A stretch of DNA of 61,423 nt from Desulfobulbaceae bacterium (GCA_019163135.1 JAFLKR010000039.1:1-61423), one strand, 5' to 3'; shown: positions 15,144 to 25,336, counted from the first letter of the stretch. A program made the numbers and translations. The notes: generated by a model from the sequence alone, not told the origin.

Positions 15144-16469
15144 ATGCACGTTTATCCCGCAGAACTTGTCGCCCTCATTAACCAGAAATGGCATGAGCCC
15201 TCGTCGCAGGAGGATGCCGGCAGTCAACCGGAGGCCATTCCTTTACCGGGCAAGGTGGCCCTTGAGCATCTGATTTCGACCTGTTACCAGGTCAGCATGA
15301 TGCGCGAGGAAACGCGGCCCGTCACCCTCCGGCTCATTCTGGTTGACCCGAAGGTCTTTCCGCCCGATCAGGGACCGCCCAAAGGGTTTCTCCGCCTGCT
15401 CTTTTCTTCGCCCAGGCCCTTCAACGAATACGAACTGCGTCGACTGTCGCCTGCTGTCGACTTTGAACGCTCTCTGATCGGGATAGAACCGCACCCCGAA
15501 AAAGGGTTTCAGATATGGGGCATTGTCAATTCGGGAATCCGCTGGCTGCAGGAAGAACGCGGCGGCAATAAAAAAACCAACCAACTTCCCGAGGTTTTCG
15601 TACTCCATGTCACCGGACCGGGCATGCTCACCATCTGCAAAGGTATCAAAATCATCACCACCCTCAACAGTGGCAAATTATTGGATTCGGCGGCCAATGC
15701 CTTTCAGTCCAAGTGGATGAACAAACTGTTTGCCGAGGAGCGCGAGACCCTGCTGGGGATGCATGAAATCTTTCGGGCCAGCGTCCTCTATCCAGTCGCT
15801 AAAATCCAAGAAGAGTTCATCGAAAGCCTCCAGTTCCAACTCCTCAAACGCATCCTCAGCGTGACCCGAATGTCCCGCCATGGAGCTACATTTATTATCT
15901 TCCCCGGTGACAATCCCGCAGAACTTCAGGGTGAAAATCCCCAGATCCTGCTCAAATACAAATTCCAGCACGACGAGGCGATCCAACGCCAGCAATCGTT
16001 GATGGTCAGGACCATTCGACTGGCGGCAACGGCCTTGGGCGACATCCACCATCCGGACAAGGTCATCACCTGGAAAGACTATGTTGAACTCCGTCACGAA
16101 TCGGCAGTCTACGATCTGGAAGAAGCCCTCTACGAACAGGCCCAGTTTGTAGCCGGCCTGGCGGCTGTGGATGGCGCAGTAGTGGCCAGCAGTCGCGGCG
16201 CCTTGGGATTTGGCGGCATGATCATCGGCTCGTTGGACAAGTTGACTGAGGTCGCCATTGCTAACGACACCGAAGGCAAAATGGTCACCCTGGCCAAAAT
16301 CGAAGGCTACGGCTCCAGACACCGTTCGGTGTACCACCTCTGCAACACCATCCACAATGCGATGGCCATCGTCGTTTCCCAGGACGGCAACATCCAACTG
16401 GCCAAATGGCGTAACGGCATCGTCACCTGCTGGGACCTGACCTCGCAGATGTTTATCGGCGACATCTGA
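15144..16469 (+). CDS. Putative diadenylate cyclase (DAC domain) with N-terminal sensor-like region
   Basis: 441 residues, no membrane segment. The C-terminal ~110 residues carry the DisA_N/DAC hallmarks: VDGAVVAS with the DGA motif at 343-345, and GSRHRSVYHL with the RHR motif at 392-394, followed by AIVVSQDGNIQLAKW, the usual strand after RHR. These are the ATP-binding motifs of c-di-AMP synthases. The first ~300 residues match no domain I can name with certainty and recall the 'DACNV' type sensor domain described for soluble DAC proteins. It is monocistronic, between nadA and an MFS gene. Product formation (c-di-AMP) is inferred from motifs alone. Confidence 0.78.
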   Translation: MHVYPAELVALINQKWHEPSSQEDAGSQPEAIPLPGKVALEHLISTCYQVSMMREETRPVTLRLILVDPKVFPPDQGPPKGFLRLLFSSPRPFNEYELRRLSPAVDFERSLIGIEPHPEKGFQIWGIVNSGIRWLQEERGGNKKTNQLPEVFVLHVTGPGMLTICKGIKIITTLNSGKLLDSAANAFQSKWMNKLFAEERETLLGMHEIFRASVLYPVAKIQEEFIESLQFQLLKRILSVTRMSRHGATFIIFPGDNPAELQGENPQILLKYKFQHDEAIQRQQSLMVRTIRLAATALGDIHHPDKVITWKDYVELRHESAVYDLEEALYEQAQFVAGLAAVDGAVVASSRGALGFGGMIIGSLDKLTEVAIANDTEGKMVTLAKIEGYGSRHRSVYHLCNTIHNAMAIVVSQDGNIQLAKWRNGIVTCWDLTSQMFIGDI

Positions 16470-16516
16470 ACGGAATGCCCCCGGCATCACCTCCGACCTT
16501 CCATCTCCTATGGCTT

Positions 16517-17719
16517 TTAGCCTGAGACCGGCCCCAATCGACGCTTCACCAACTGCCAAAGCAGTAGGGTACAGGCCACCGACACCACCCCCATCCAACC
16601 CAGCACCCCAATCTTATCGTTCCAGTTCAGCGAAAAAAACCACATCGACAAAGCGCCGATCATAAAATAAGAAAAGACCATCAGCGACGAAGCCGCCCCG
16701 GTGTCGCGATCCACCTGTTCCAGGATCAGATTGTTACCGGCCGGCCGGCAGAGGGAAAAACAGAAGGTCAGCAGAAACATCGACAGAGTCAGCCGCCACG
16801 GTTGCTGAATCCAGGGACAGAGCAGCAGCAGCGACGCACAGAACATGCCCAGAAAGGCAAAGGGCATAATCCTGATAGTGGCAAAGCGGCGGGCCAACCT
16901 GGAAAAGGTAAGCGGTGCCAGGACAAAGGCCAGTGAATTAAATCCGAAAAAATAGCCGAACTGCTGCTCGTCATAGCCGAATTGAGTGATATACAAATCA
17001 GCAGAACCGCCAATGAAAGCAAAAATCGGGACACAGGTGCAGGCAAGGGTCAGCAGCAGCACAATGTACCTGCGGTTGCGCAACAGCCGGAAATAGCTGG
17101 AGGCCACCTCGCCAAAACTCGGTGGGGTCTCCTCCTTTCTTGATTCCGCCATGCACCATACTCCGATCAAGGCAATGGTACCCAGCACCGCCTGGAGCAG
17201 AAAAATCCAGCGCCAGGAAAACAGCTTGATGATCCAGGCGCCGAGCATCGGGGCGATCATCGGAGCGGTGGCGACAATCACCCCAATCTGAATAAACACC
17301 CGCTGACGCTGCTGACCGGTGAACAGATCCTTACAGACGGCGAAGACTATGGCCGAAGCCGCCGCCGCACCCGCGCCCTGAAGGACGCGGCCTAGAGTCA
17401 TCATCCCTGCGCTCTGCGATAGGCCGCAGATCAGGCAGGACACGATAAAGAGCCCCACCCCGAACAACAGGGGCGGACGCCGGCCGTAGCGGTCGGAGAG
17501 CGGACCGTAGATGAGGAGAAAGCCGCAATAGGCCATGAAAAAAGTGACCAAGGTCAGATTAATCGCCACCAGCGGGGCCTGCCATTCCCGCTGGAGCAAT
17601 GGCAGTGCTGGCAAATACATGTCGGTGGCCAAAGGCGGGAAGGCTGACAGCAGGGCCAGCAGAAGGATAATTGGCGGGAACCTATCCCTGATATGATGGA
17701 TAACCTTCATCCGGCGCAA
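16517..17719 (-). CDS. MFS transporter, Bcr/CflA drug-resistance type
   Basis: 400 residues with about 12 membrane helices. Family features: FPPLATDMYLPALP in TM1, GPLSDRYGRRPPLLFG (the MFS loop motif) between TM2 and TM3, and GRVLQGAGAAAASAIVFAVCKDLF in TM4, all typical of the Bcr/CflA group of proton antiporters. The TTG start has AAAGGAG at ideal spacing, better than the ATG three codons later. The substrate is unknown; exported drugs or amino-acid-derived compounds are common in the family. Confidence 0.9.
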   Translation of the reverse strand: MRRMKVIHHIRDRFPPIILLLALLSAFPPLATDMYLPALPLLQREWQAPLVAINLTLVTFFMAYCGFLLIYGPLSDRYGRRPPLLFGVGLFIVSCLICGLSQSAGMMTLGRVLQGAGAAAASAIVFAVCKDLFTGQQRQRVFIQIGVIVATAPMIAPMLGAWIIKLFSWRWIFLLQAVLGTIALIGVWCMAESRKEETPPSFGEVASSYFRLLRNRRYIVLLLTLACTCVPIFAFIGGSADLYITQFGYDEQQFGYFFGFNSLAFVLAPLTFSRLARRFATIRIMPFAFLGMFCASLLLLCPWIQQPWRLTLSMFLLTFCFSLCRPAGNNLILEQVDRDTGAASSLMVFSYFMIGALSMWFFSLNWNDKIGVLGWMGVVSVACTLLLWQLVKRRLGPVSG

Positions 17720-17837
17720 CTTGCTCCTTTATGACGTGCGCTACGAGTGCGCGGATCGGCAAGAACTTTCCAGGTACTCACAAAAAACCTCCAAGGACGT
17801 AATACGCGTAAGCACCACCCTGCAACCGCCTACGCTT

Positions 17838-18653
17838 TCAGTAATCCGCCGATATCCCGGCCGCGTGCAGCGCATCGAGCCGCAGACGGTGGCGGGCGTC
17901 GAACAGTTTACGTTCCACGCCCAAAATCGCGGCGACTGTCCCGAAACCGGTACCGGCGCAGATCAGAAACATGATCAGAATTTGATAGTGGACGGCATCC
18001 AACGGGCTGGAACCGCCCAAGATCTGACCGGTCATCATCCCGGGAAGACTCACCAGACCCGCGGTAGCCATGGAGTTGATGATCGGCATCATCCCGGCCC
18101 GGATGGCCTGGCGGCGGATGTCAGCCACCGCCTGGGAGGCGGTTTGCCCGAGCAGCAGGCGTTGCTCAATGATCCGGCGCTGCTGCCACAAGGTTTCAGT
18201 CATCCGATCCATCCCCAGAGCCACGCCGCTCATGGTATTGCCCAGCAGCATACCGAGCAGCGGAATCGCATACTGCGGCGTGTACCAGGGGACCTTGCCG
18301 ATGATGACCACCAGCGCCAGCAGGGTGACGGTGAAGGACGAAATAAACATCGACCCGGTACCGATCAGCCAGCCGTGAAACCCCCGAATCGATCGGTGCT
18401 GCCGTTCCATTACCTCCCGACCGGCAGCGGCCAGCATCACCATCGAAATCAGCAGCATATAGCCGATATGGACATGGGCAAAAAGCAGCCGCAGGATCTG
18501 GCCGACAAGCAGAAGCTGGACCGTAGTTCGGGCAGCGGCGATCGCCAACTGCTTGCCCAGCCCCAACTGCAGACGCCAGGAAAGTGCGCCGAGCAACACC
18601 AGCAGGGAAGCGGCCAATGCCAGATCAAGGGGAGAAAGCGGCTTAACGTTCAT
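17838..18653 (-). CDS. fetB: FetB-type ABC exporter permease
   Basis: 271 residues starting at MNVKPLSPLDL, which overlaps the ATPase gene by 11 bp and so is translationally coupled; longer frames lack support. About six to seven membrane helices of the UPF0014/YbbM family, with the characteristic AAARTTVQLLLVGQIL near residue 40, a central PQYAIPLLGMLLGNTMSG and MMPIINSMATAGLVSLPGMMTGQILGG near 190. The E. coli homologue exports iron in oxidative stress. The pair here may play the same role, but the metal is inferred. Confidence 0.9.
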   Translation of the reverse strand: MNVKPLSPLDLALAASLLVLLGALSWRLQLGLGKQLAIAAARTTVQLLLVGQILRLLFAHVHIGYMLLISMVMLAAAGREVMERQHRSIRGFHGWLIGTGSMFISSFTVTLLALVVIIGKVPWYTPQYAIPLLGMLLGNTMSGVALGMDRMTETLWQQRRIIEQRLLLGQTASQAVADIRRQAIRAGMMPIINSMATAGLVSLPGMMTGQILGGSSPLDAVHYQILIMFLICAGTGFGTVAAILGVERKLFDARHRLRLDALHAAGISADY

Positions 18654-19266
18654 TCGGCCCCCCTGCAGCGACAAGCAGGCCGTCGCTTGCCATGCATAGA
18701 CGACGACCGCTGACCCGCGCCAACTGAGCCGGATCGTGGCTAACCCAGAGTACAGGGACAAAATGGGTTTTCGCGTAGGTTACCAGCAAATCCTCGACCC
18801 GTGCCACCAGTTCCTGGTCAAGGCTGGCGGTCGGCTCGTCAAGCAGCAGGCATTGAGGCTGCTGGTGCAGTAAACGGACAATCGCCAGCCGTTGCTTTTC
18901 CCCGGTCGAGAGCCGGCTGATCTGCCAGCCCCGCACCGACCGGTCAAAGCCGACGGTAGCCAGGATGTCTGCGTCGACAGTGTCGAAGTTCGCAAAATGA
19001 TCGCCCACCAGATCCAACCACCAGCCGCTCTCTGCCGGGAGCATTCCAACAGCACGCCGCCACATCGGAGCGGCCACCGCATCGGCATTGATATCACCCA
19101 ACTGCATGCGGCCCGTGCGCGGATCCAGATCGGCTATCGCCCTGAGCAGCAGACTCTTGCCCGCCCCGGAAGCCCCCTGAAGTCCCACGCACTCCCCGCT
19201 CGTAATCCGTAAAGAATACGGTCCGCGGTTGTGAAAGCAGAGATGCTCGATTTCAAGATCGGGCAT
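18643..19266 (-). CDS. fetA: FetA-type ABC transporter ATP-binding protein
   Basis: 207 residues with the full ABC set: Walker A GASGAGKS near residue 31, signature LSTGEKQRLAI near 120, Walker B CLLLDEPTASLD near 139, and the H-loop VSHD near 175. It is small and lacks extra domains, as in FetA/YbbL. The permease follows with an overlap. It powers export through the FetB-like permease. Confidence 0.92.
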   Translation of the reverse strand: MPDLEIEHLCFHNRGPYSLRITSGECVGLQGASGAGKSLLLRAIADLDPRTGRMQLGDINADAVAAPMWRRAVGMLPAESGWWLDLVGDHFANFDTVDADILATVGFDRSVRGWQISRLSTGEKQRLAIVRLLHQQPQCLLLDEPTASLDQELVARVEDLLVTYAKTHFVPVLWVSHDPAQLARVSGRRLCMASDGLLVAAGGPNER

Positions 19267-19301
19267 AGCCGTCCTTAAAGAAAAAGACCAAGCGCATCAA
19301 T

Positions 19302-20777
19302 CTATGAACGCCCCGGCGGCGGTGGTACCTGGACACCATCGTCGACGGCCCCTCCTTGGCTTGAGAGTGTCGGCTCACTGCTCTTGACCGGCAGGGTAAC
19401 GCTGAAAAGGCTGCCCTCGTCTGGACGACTGGTTACGGCAATGGTGCCTTTATGTTTTTCCACGATATTCTTGGCGATGGTCAAACCAAGACCGGTCCCG
19501 CGATTTTTATCGGTGTAGAAGGGGGTAAAGATCTGATCGATTTTTTCGGCTGGAATGCCGATACCAGTATCGGAGATCTCCAGAACCACGGTGGAAGGAT
19601 TTTGGGCCGCCTTGGTTTGCACTACGATATCACCGCCATACGGCATGGCCTGGGTGGCGTTAAACACAATGTTGAAGACCACTTGATAAATCTGCTCGCT
19701 GTCCATGTAAATCTCGGGCAAGTTCGCATCAAGCTGGGTATGCACCACCACCGATTTCTGCTTGAATTCAGGTTCCATAAACCGCAGGACCCGCTCAACC
19801 ACCCCATTAAGTGCGCTGTTGGCCATCGTGATCTCCCGGGGCCGGGCGAAATCGAGGAACTCACGGACAATACCATCGAGCCGGGAGGTCTCTTCAACAA
19901 TGATCTGGGCGAGATGTTCGTTGCCGGGGGCGACCTTGCTGATCCGATTTCCGAGGATTTCAGCGGTCGATCGGACAATCCCCAAAGGGTTCTTGATTTC
20001 ATGGGAGACCGCTGCCACCATTTTACCAAGCGAGGCCAGTCGCTGGGCCTCGTTGAGCTGTTCCTCCAACCGCAGCCGTTCCTCCGCCCTTTCGGCCATA
20101 ATGCGGTTGGCCCTGACCACGATCAGGCTGAGGATGGAGAAGAGGATGGCCATGATGGTCAAGGAAAGGACGATCACCCGCCCCTGGAGCTGGATGATGG
20201 CGCGGAGATCGTCGGAGAGGTCCTGGACAACCTCAATGACCCCCATGATCTCGCCGGTATGTTCTCCCAGTCGGTTTTCCTGACGGAAAGGGACATAGGT
20301 CTTCAGAGTGCAGAAAACGTCAGCAGCGCCGGGGAGGATGCTGAGCAGGGAACCTCCGGTGATCAGCACCGAATTGTTATCCCCTTTGATGGCTTTCTGG
20401 TATTCCAGGCCCCCCATGTCGCGTTTGCCCATCAGTTCCGTGACGGTGGAATAGGCAATTCTGTTCTGGCCGGGTTCAAAAATGGTCACCGAATCGATCC
20501 GCATCCCCCGGGTGATATTGCGGACTATCTGATCGAGTCGCTCGAACTGGTCCATTTCCGACAGGGCGATACGACCGTAACGGACCACCGTCGGCAACAC
20601 AAACTGAAGAAAAACCTGACGATTAAGGTTATCGGCAAAAAGTTTGGAATAGGCCTCGCTGCGCTGCAGCAACACGGTCTTGGCGTTATCGGCAATCACC
20701 CATGACAACACAAAGGAGGCGATGAGAATAAGGAGGAGCGAGGTGACGGCAAAATACTTGACCAGCTCAAAGGGCAA
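19302..20777 (-). CDS. Membrane sensor histidine kinase
   Basis: 491 residues from a TTG (reading as MPFELVKYF). The frame is open far upstream into the radical SAM gene, but no ATG or GTG lies in the space between, so the start is uncertain; an ATG at 20954 with GGGAGG would overlap the radical SAM gene by 125 bp. Two membrane segments flank a ~170-residue external sensor region with VLISGG-like loops. Then come HisKA with phospho-acceptor His near 256 (SHEIKNPLGIVR) and a HATPase with N box NIVFNATQAM, G box DTGIGI and FYTDKNRGTGLGL. No response regulator lies nearby, so it is an orphan. Confidence 0.85.
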   Translation of the reverse strand: MPFELVKYFAVTSLLLILIASFVLSWVIADNAKTVLLQRSEAYSKLFADNLNRQVFLQFVLPTVVRYGRIALSEMDQFERLDQIVRNITRGMRIDSVTIFEPGQNRIAYSTVTELMGKRDMGGLEYQKAIKGDNNSVLITGGSLLSILPGAADVFCTLKTYVPFRQENRLGEHTGEIMGVIEVVQDLSDDLRAIIQLQGRVIVLSLTIMAILFSILSLIVVRANRIMAERAEERLRLEEQLNEAQRLASLGKMVAAVSHEIKNPLGIVRSTAEILGNRISKVAPGNEHLAQIIVEETSRLDGIVREFLDFARPREITMANSALNGVVERVLRFMEPEFKQKSVVVHTQLDANLPEIYMDSEQIYQVVFNIVFNATQAMPYGGDIVVQTKAAQNPSTVVLEISDTGIGIPAEKIDQIFTPFYTDKNRGTGLGLTIAKNIVEKHKGTIAVTSRPDEGSLFSVTLPVKSSEPTLSSQGGAVDDGVQVPPPPGRS

Positions 20778-20829
20778 GAGGGCGCTGCTGCTGCCCTCAT
20801 ACTTGATTTTTTTCCATATCCAGGAAACA

Positions 20830-22578
20830 TCAGGCAGACGGATTTTCCTGACAGACTCCGCAACGACGGCAGACAGCCGGGTCGCAGGGCCGGGTCGAGA
20901 CACCACCCTTCGCCTTTTCGAATTCTTCCCAGAGGTATCCGGAACGAATACCATGATCCACCACCTCCCAGCACATGCGTTCATTTTGGTCCCGCGGCCG
21001 AATCGCCACCTGCCACGGGTTAATCCGGTGTCGCTGCAGGGCCTGTTTAAAGGAAAACCTGCCGCTGCCGATATCGAGCAAGGCTGGCCCGATCCGCCGA
21101 TCCGCCCTCGAATAGACCGCCTGCTGCAAGGCCTGCTCAGGATGATCAAACTTAAGACGCAAATTCGCCTTAGCTCCCAGTATTTTGCGAAGATACTTGA
21201 TTTTATCTTTCAGCGCCATAAGCGCCGGCGCACTGCTCGGTTCCTGAGCCTGCTGGGGCGAAAGACCGCCAAATGAGCAGTATTGGAAAGGCGTCCAGGG
21301 TTTGGGCACAAAACAGTTGATCGAAAGGGTCAGCTCCGAAACTCGCCCCCGAGCCCGACCCACGGGAAGAATACGGGTCTGCAATTGCTCGACAAGTCGC
21401 ACCAACTCATCCAGATCCTCGTTGGTTTCGGTGGGCAGACCGATCATCACATAGAGCTTGAGGTGAAAGATCCCGGCTGCCACCAGTCGCACCGCCGCCG
21501 AAAGGAGATCCTCTTCGCTCAAGCCTTTATTGATCAGACGCCGTAACCGTTCCGAACAGCCGTCAGCGGCGATAGCGACGCTCTTCAGCTGCGAGGCGGC
21601 CAGCAGCGTCAGGGTCTGTTCGGTGATGCGATCGGCCCGGAGCGAAGAAAAAGAAAGCGCGCATTGGTGTTCCTTGAGATACAAAGCGATCTGGTCAATG
21701 GTGTCTTCCGCAGCCATCTCCATACCTAAAAGGCCGATACGATTTATCTTCTCCGGCCTGTCCGCCAGCCCTTTCAGGATAGCGTCACCGCTCCAGAGAC
21801 GCGGCGGGCGATAAATGAAGCCGGCCGCGCAAAAACGACAGCCTCGGCTGCACCCCCGTCCCAATTCCACCATGTACATACCCAATTCGGCCTCTGGCGA
21901 AAGCAAGGTTGAATGGGCGGCTTGTTCCATCACCGGCGCGATCACCTTTACGATCCGCCGCGGCAGGCCAGTCGCAACCTCGATCCGCTCGACCTCGCCG
22001 GTTTCGGCATAGGAAAAGGTATACCCCGAGGGCACATAGCACCCAGGCAGCGTACTGCCGATCTGCTGCAGGAGCGCATCACGGCCTGTGGTTGCATATC
22101 CGCTGAGCATCTCGATCAGCGGGTCCAGCAAGGGCTCCGCCTCGCCGATCACCATGAGATCGGCAAACCCGGCCAACGGTTCGGGATTCATGAACACCCC
22201 GACTCCGCCCAGAACCACCAGAGGATCCCCCCGACGCACCACCTGCGATCTCGCGGCGGCGAAAGGCTCAATCCTGCCCACTGCCAGCATGGCGGCCAGT
22301 CGGGGGTAATCATGCTCAAAGCTGATGGAGCCAAAGACCAAGGGGAAGTCTGTCAGCGGACGGGAGGATTCCAGCGAACGCAGCGCCTGCTGGTCATCAG
22401 GATAAACAAAACGCTCGCATACCACATCCTCCCGCTGGTTGAGCAGGCTATACACGAGTTGAAAACCCAGGTTGGAAACTGCGACGGAATAGGCATTCGG
22501 GTACAGTAAAGCCACCGGAATCCGGCCCTTCCATTTCTTGCGGACCGTGCCGGTCTCAGTAGCTAAGTAGGATGACAA
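20830..22578 (-). CDS. B12-binding-like radical SAM protein (TIGR03960-like)
   Basis: 582 residues. The N-terminal ~200 residues are Rossmann-like and recall a cobalamin-binding fold (YPNAYSVAVSNLGFQLVYSLLNQ). The radical SAM cluster motif is CSRGCRFC near residue 244, and a typical GxIxGxPxE-like VMIGLPTETNEDL is near 374. The C-terminus has CDPAVCRRCGVC, which could hold another cluster. It resembles the 'fused uncharacterised' radical SAM family that often sits beside tRNA/rRNA maturation genes. Start is a TTG; its 5' end is not firmly set. The histidine kinase follows on the same strand, 52 bp below. Confidence 0.85.
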   Translation of the reverse strand: MSSYLATETGTVRKKWKGRIPVALLYPNAYSVAVSNLGFQLVYSLLNQREDVVCERFVYPDDQQALRSLESSRPLTDFPLVFGSISFEHDYPRLAAMLAVGRIEPFAAARSQVVRRGDPLVVLGGVGVFMNPEPLAGFADLMVIGEAEPLLDPLIEMLSGYATTGRDALLQQIGSTLPGCYVPSGYTFSYAETGEVERIEVATGLPRRIVKVIAPVMEQAAHSTLLSPEAELGMYMVELGRGCSRGCRFCAAGFIYRPPRLWSGDAILKGLADRPEKINRIGLLGMEMAAEDTIDQIALYLKEHQCALSFSSLRADRITEQTLTLLAASQLKSVAIAADGCSERLRRLINKGLSEEDLLSAAVRLVAAGIFHLKLYVMIGLPTETNEDLDELVRLVEQLQTRILPVGRARGRVSELTLSINCFVPKPWTPFQYCSFGGLSPQQAQEPSSAPALMALKDKIKYLRKILGAKANLRLKFDHPEQALQQAVYSRADRRIGPALLDIGSGRFSFKQALQRHRINPWQVAIRPRDQNERMCWEVVDHGIRSGYLWEEFEKAKGGVSTRPCDPAVCRRCGVCQENPSA

Positions 22579-22713
22579 AGACGCAAACCCAAGGATAATG
22601 AAATTGGGAGGGCTACCTCCCAGAATGAATTTTCAGAGGCTGAATACAACGGCGAACTCACCCTGAGGTACAACGAAAAAAGGCTGTAAATGCAGCCGCA
22701 GGCTGACCGCATC

Positions 22714-22752
22714 AAAAAAATGCAGGGGAATATCCACCGGATATCCCCCTGC
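22714..22752 (-). terminator. Terminator at the end of the dcw cluster
   Basis: On the minus strand, GCAGGGG...ATATCC pairs with GGATAT...CCCCTGC in a long, nearly perfect stem, followed by seven T. It lies 57 bp below the ftsZ stop, ends the division cluster and isolates it from the radical SAM gene. Confidence 0.92.
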
Positions 22753-22809
22753 GACGCCTGCGATCATTGCTGCCGGCACCCGGTCAGCGGCGTGTTCTCA
22801 CTTCCTGCC

Positions 22810-24021
22810 TCAGTTCGCCTTTTTACGAAGATAGGCAGGCTCGTCAAACTCATTTTGTTCGTGATCATCAAAAATCGGCAGCGGCATGCGCGGTAAACCT
22901 TTGGGCAGCATATTTGGCTTGGCGATGCTGACCGGAGCGCTCTCTGGGCCGCTGGCATCCTCCTCGAGTAGACGCGGCAGTCTGGAGCGCGTCGTTGCCG
23001 GTAATTTCTGGGTCTGTCGATGAGTGCGCACTACGTCGATCTGGGAAATCTCCGGATCCTCGATGCTGGAAATACCGGTGGCAATAACCGTCACCCGCAA
23101 TTCATCGCCCAGCGATTCGTCAAACAGCGCCCCGATAATGATATTGGCATCATCATGTGCTTTTTCCTGAATCAGTGCGGAAGCTTCCATGAATTCATTC
23201 ATGGTCAGGGTATTCTTGGCTGCGGAAATATTGATCAAAATGCCTCGGGCTCCATCGATGCCGACATCCTCAAGCAACTGATTGTCGATAGCACGCTTAG
23301 CTGCCTCGGTCGCACGATTTTCACCAACCGCGGCACCCGAGCCCATGATGGCGGGCCCGACTTCCTTCATGACCGTTTTCAAGTCGGCAAAGTCGACGTT
23401 GATGTGTCCTGGCAGATTGATGAGATCGGTGATCCCCTTGACTGCCTGCAGCAACACGTTGTCGACCATCTGCATCATATCGACCAGGGTGGAATTCTTG
23501 TTCATCAGGCTGAGCAGTCGGTCGTTTGGCACGGTAATAATGGTATCGGCATATTCCTTGAGCTTTTCCCAACCCGCCTCGGCATTGCGCATCCGCTTTT
23601 TGGCTTCGAAGTAGAACGGTTTGGTGACCACCGCCACCGTGAGAGCCCCGGCCTCCTTACTCAGCTTAGCGATCACCGGTGCGGCACCCGTGCCCGTCCC
23701 GCCGCCTAAACCGGCGGTGACGAAGACCATGTCCGCCCCTTTCAGAACAGACTGGAGGTCGTCGTAGCTCTCCTGAGCAGCTTCCCTGCCCATTTCCGGA
23801 TCAGCGCCCGCTCCCATGCCTTTGGTTATGCCCGGCCCTAATTGCAGACGGATATCGGCGCGCGATTTTTCCAGGGCCTGCATATCGGTATTGGCGGCAA
23901 TAAATTGCACGCCGGCCAATTTGCTTTCAACCATGGTATTGATGGCATTGCCACCTCCGCCACCAACCCCGATTACCTTTATAACAGCAACAGATTCTTC
24001 TTCGGCCATCCTGAACGGCAT
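22810..24021 (-). CDS. ftsZ: Cell division protein FtsZ
   Basis: 403 residues from the ATG of [10 protein letters not shown], with GGGAGAG before it. The tubulin-like GTPase signature [10 protein letters not shown] and the N-terminal [15 protein letters not shown] are intact, as is the T7-loop [12 protein letters not shown] short linker leads to a conserved C-terminal peptide, [10 protein letters not shown], that binds FtsA. FtsZ forms the Z ring that drives septum formation. It is the last gene of the cluster and looks fully functional, in contrast with the FtsI-like protein upstream. Confidence 0.98.
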   Translation of the reverse strand: MPFRMAEEESVAVIKVIGVGGGGGNAINTMVESKLAGVQFIAANTDMQALEKSRADIRLQLGPGITKGMGAGADPEMGREAAQESYDDLQSVLKGADMVFVTAGLGGGTGTGAAPVIAKLSKEAGALTVAVVTKPFYFEAKKRMRNAEAGWEKLKEYADTIITVPNDRLLSLMNKNSTLVDMMQMVDNVLLQAVKGITDLINLPGHINVDFADLKTVMKEVGPAIMGSGAAVGENRATEAAKRAIDNQLLEDVGIDGARGILINISAAKNTLTMNEFMEASALIQEKAHDDANIIIGALFDESLGDELRVTVIATGISSIEDPEISQIDVVRTHRQTQKLPATTRSRLPRLLEEDASGPESAPVSIAKPNMLPKGLPRMPLPIFDDHEQNEFDEPAYLRKKAN

Positions 24022-24108
24022 GTTTCTCTCCCAAGAAAAAATTACCTGATTAATTTCTCTTATACATACCACTAAGTTCGGTGGCACCAAAGGGAAAAAT
24101 TAGTACAC

Positions 24109-25332
24109 TTAGACGATATTTTTCACCCAGTTTTTCAACTTGCTGACCATCCCGCCGTTTTCCTTCTGCACATAACTTCTCGCTTTACTGCCATAAAGAA
24201 TCAAACCGACTCCCGTGGTGCACCTGGGGGATCGAATATCCTCGACCCGTCCCTCCACGCCCTGCGGATAACCGATCCGCACCGGCAGGTCAAAGACCTG
24301 TTCCGCCATTTCAACAATATTGGCCAAGAGCGCGGTGCCGCCGGTGATCACGATGCCGGCATTGATCCGATTACGATAACCGGAGGCACAAATGTTTTTA
24401 TTGACCATCTGCAGAATTTCTTCCATCCTCGCCTCAAGGATCTCGACCATAATTCGTTGTGAGACCTTGCGGGGCTTACGGTCGCCGACCGTGGGCACCT
24501 CGATGATGTGGTTTTCCTTGATCATCGAGGAAAGGGCGCCACCGTAAAGATATTTCAATTCTTCGGCCTCCTGCAGCGGAGTCCGCAACCCAACCGAAAG
24601 ATCGCTGGTGAGATTATTGCCGCCCAAAGCCAACTCCCAGGTATGCTTGATGGTGCCGTTGCAGAAAATGGCAAGGTCGGTGGTGCCGCCGCCGATATCG
24701 ATCAGGGCAACCCCTAGCTCCATTTCATCCCTGCCGAGAACCGTCAGTGATGAAGCCACCGACTCGAGCACAATCTCAGCCACGGTCAACCCGGCCCGGT
24801 TACAGCTGGTCACCACATTATGCAAGGCGGTGACGTCGGCGGTGACAATATGCACATTGGTAACCAGGCGAACACCAGTCATGCCCAGCGGATTCTGGAT
24901 GCCGGTGTGATCGTCCACCATATATTCTTGCGGCAGAACGTGGATGATCTGCTGGTTATCGGAGATCTTCACGGTCTGGGCGGCCTGGATGACGGCCTCG
25001 ATATCCTTTTCCTTGATCTCCTGATTGTTGATGGCAATGATTCCAGGTGAGTTGAATCCTTTGATATGGTTGCCGGCAATGCCCACAAAAACCGACTCGA
25101 TATCGCAACCGGCCATGTCCGAAGCCGCTTCCACCGCCTGCCGGATCGACTTAACCGTTGACTCGATATTGACGACCACACCTTTTTTCATACCCGATGA
25201 GGCAGCGGTACCGACACCAACGATCTCCACCCGGTCCTCGAAAACCTCCCCGATCAGGGCACAGACCTTGGTTGTGCCTATATCAAGGGCAGCGACCAGT
25301 TCCCCCGGCTCCCGCGCTTCCAACTCTTCCAT
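24109..25332 (-). CDS. ftsA: Cell division protein FtsA
   Basis: 407 residues. The ATG at 25332 is preceded by GGTGAGGAT and overlaps nothing. Actin-like fold with phosphate-1 motif AALDIGTTKVCALIGE near residue 15, a SHS2-type domain, phosphate-2 LIDIGGGTTDLAIF near 200 and an adenosine motif GIVITGGTALLANIVEM near 330. The C-terminal amphipathic helix (GGMVSKLKNWVKNIV) is the membrane anchor that tethers FtsZ. Adjacent ftsQ and ftsZ on the same strand fit the usual order. Confidence 0.97.
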   Translation of the reverse strand: MEELEAREPGELVAALDIGTTKVCALIGEVFEDRVEIVGVGTAASSGMKKGVVVNIESTVKSIRQAVEAASDMAGCDIESVFVGIAGNHIKGFNSPGIIAINNQEIKEKDIEAVIQAAQTVKISDNQQIIHVLPQEYMVDDHTGIQNPLGMTGVRLVTNVHIVTADVTALHNVVTSCNRAGLTVAEIVLESVASSLTVLGRDEMELGVALIDIGGGTTDLAIFCNGTIKHTWELALGGNNLTSDLSVGLRTPLQEAEELKYLYGGALSSMIKENHIIEVPTVGDRKPRKVSQRIMVEILEARMEEILQMVNKNICASGYRNRINAGIVITGGTALLANIVEMAEQVFDLPVRIGYPQGVEGRVEDIRSPRCTTGVGLILYGSKARSYVQKENGGMVSKLKNWVKNIV

Positions 25333-25336
25333 ATCC

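Noticed and set aside
19452-20705. 417-codon open frame antisense to the histidine kinase gene
   Set aside because: Low-complexity composition typical of antisense frames and no family resemblance; the minus-strand kinase motifs are clear.
22605-22622. Perfect 7-bp inverted repeat upstream of the radical SAM gene as a terminator
   Set aside because: No T run on either strand, so it is not a Rho-independent terminator; it may be chance or a weak operator.
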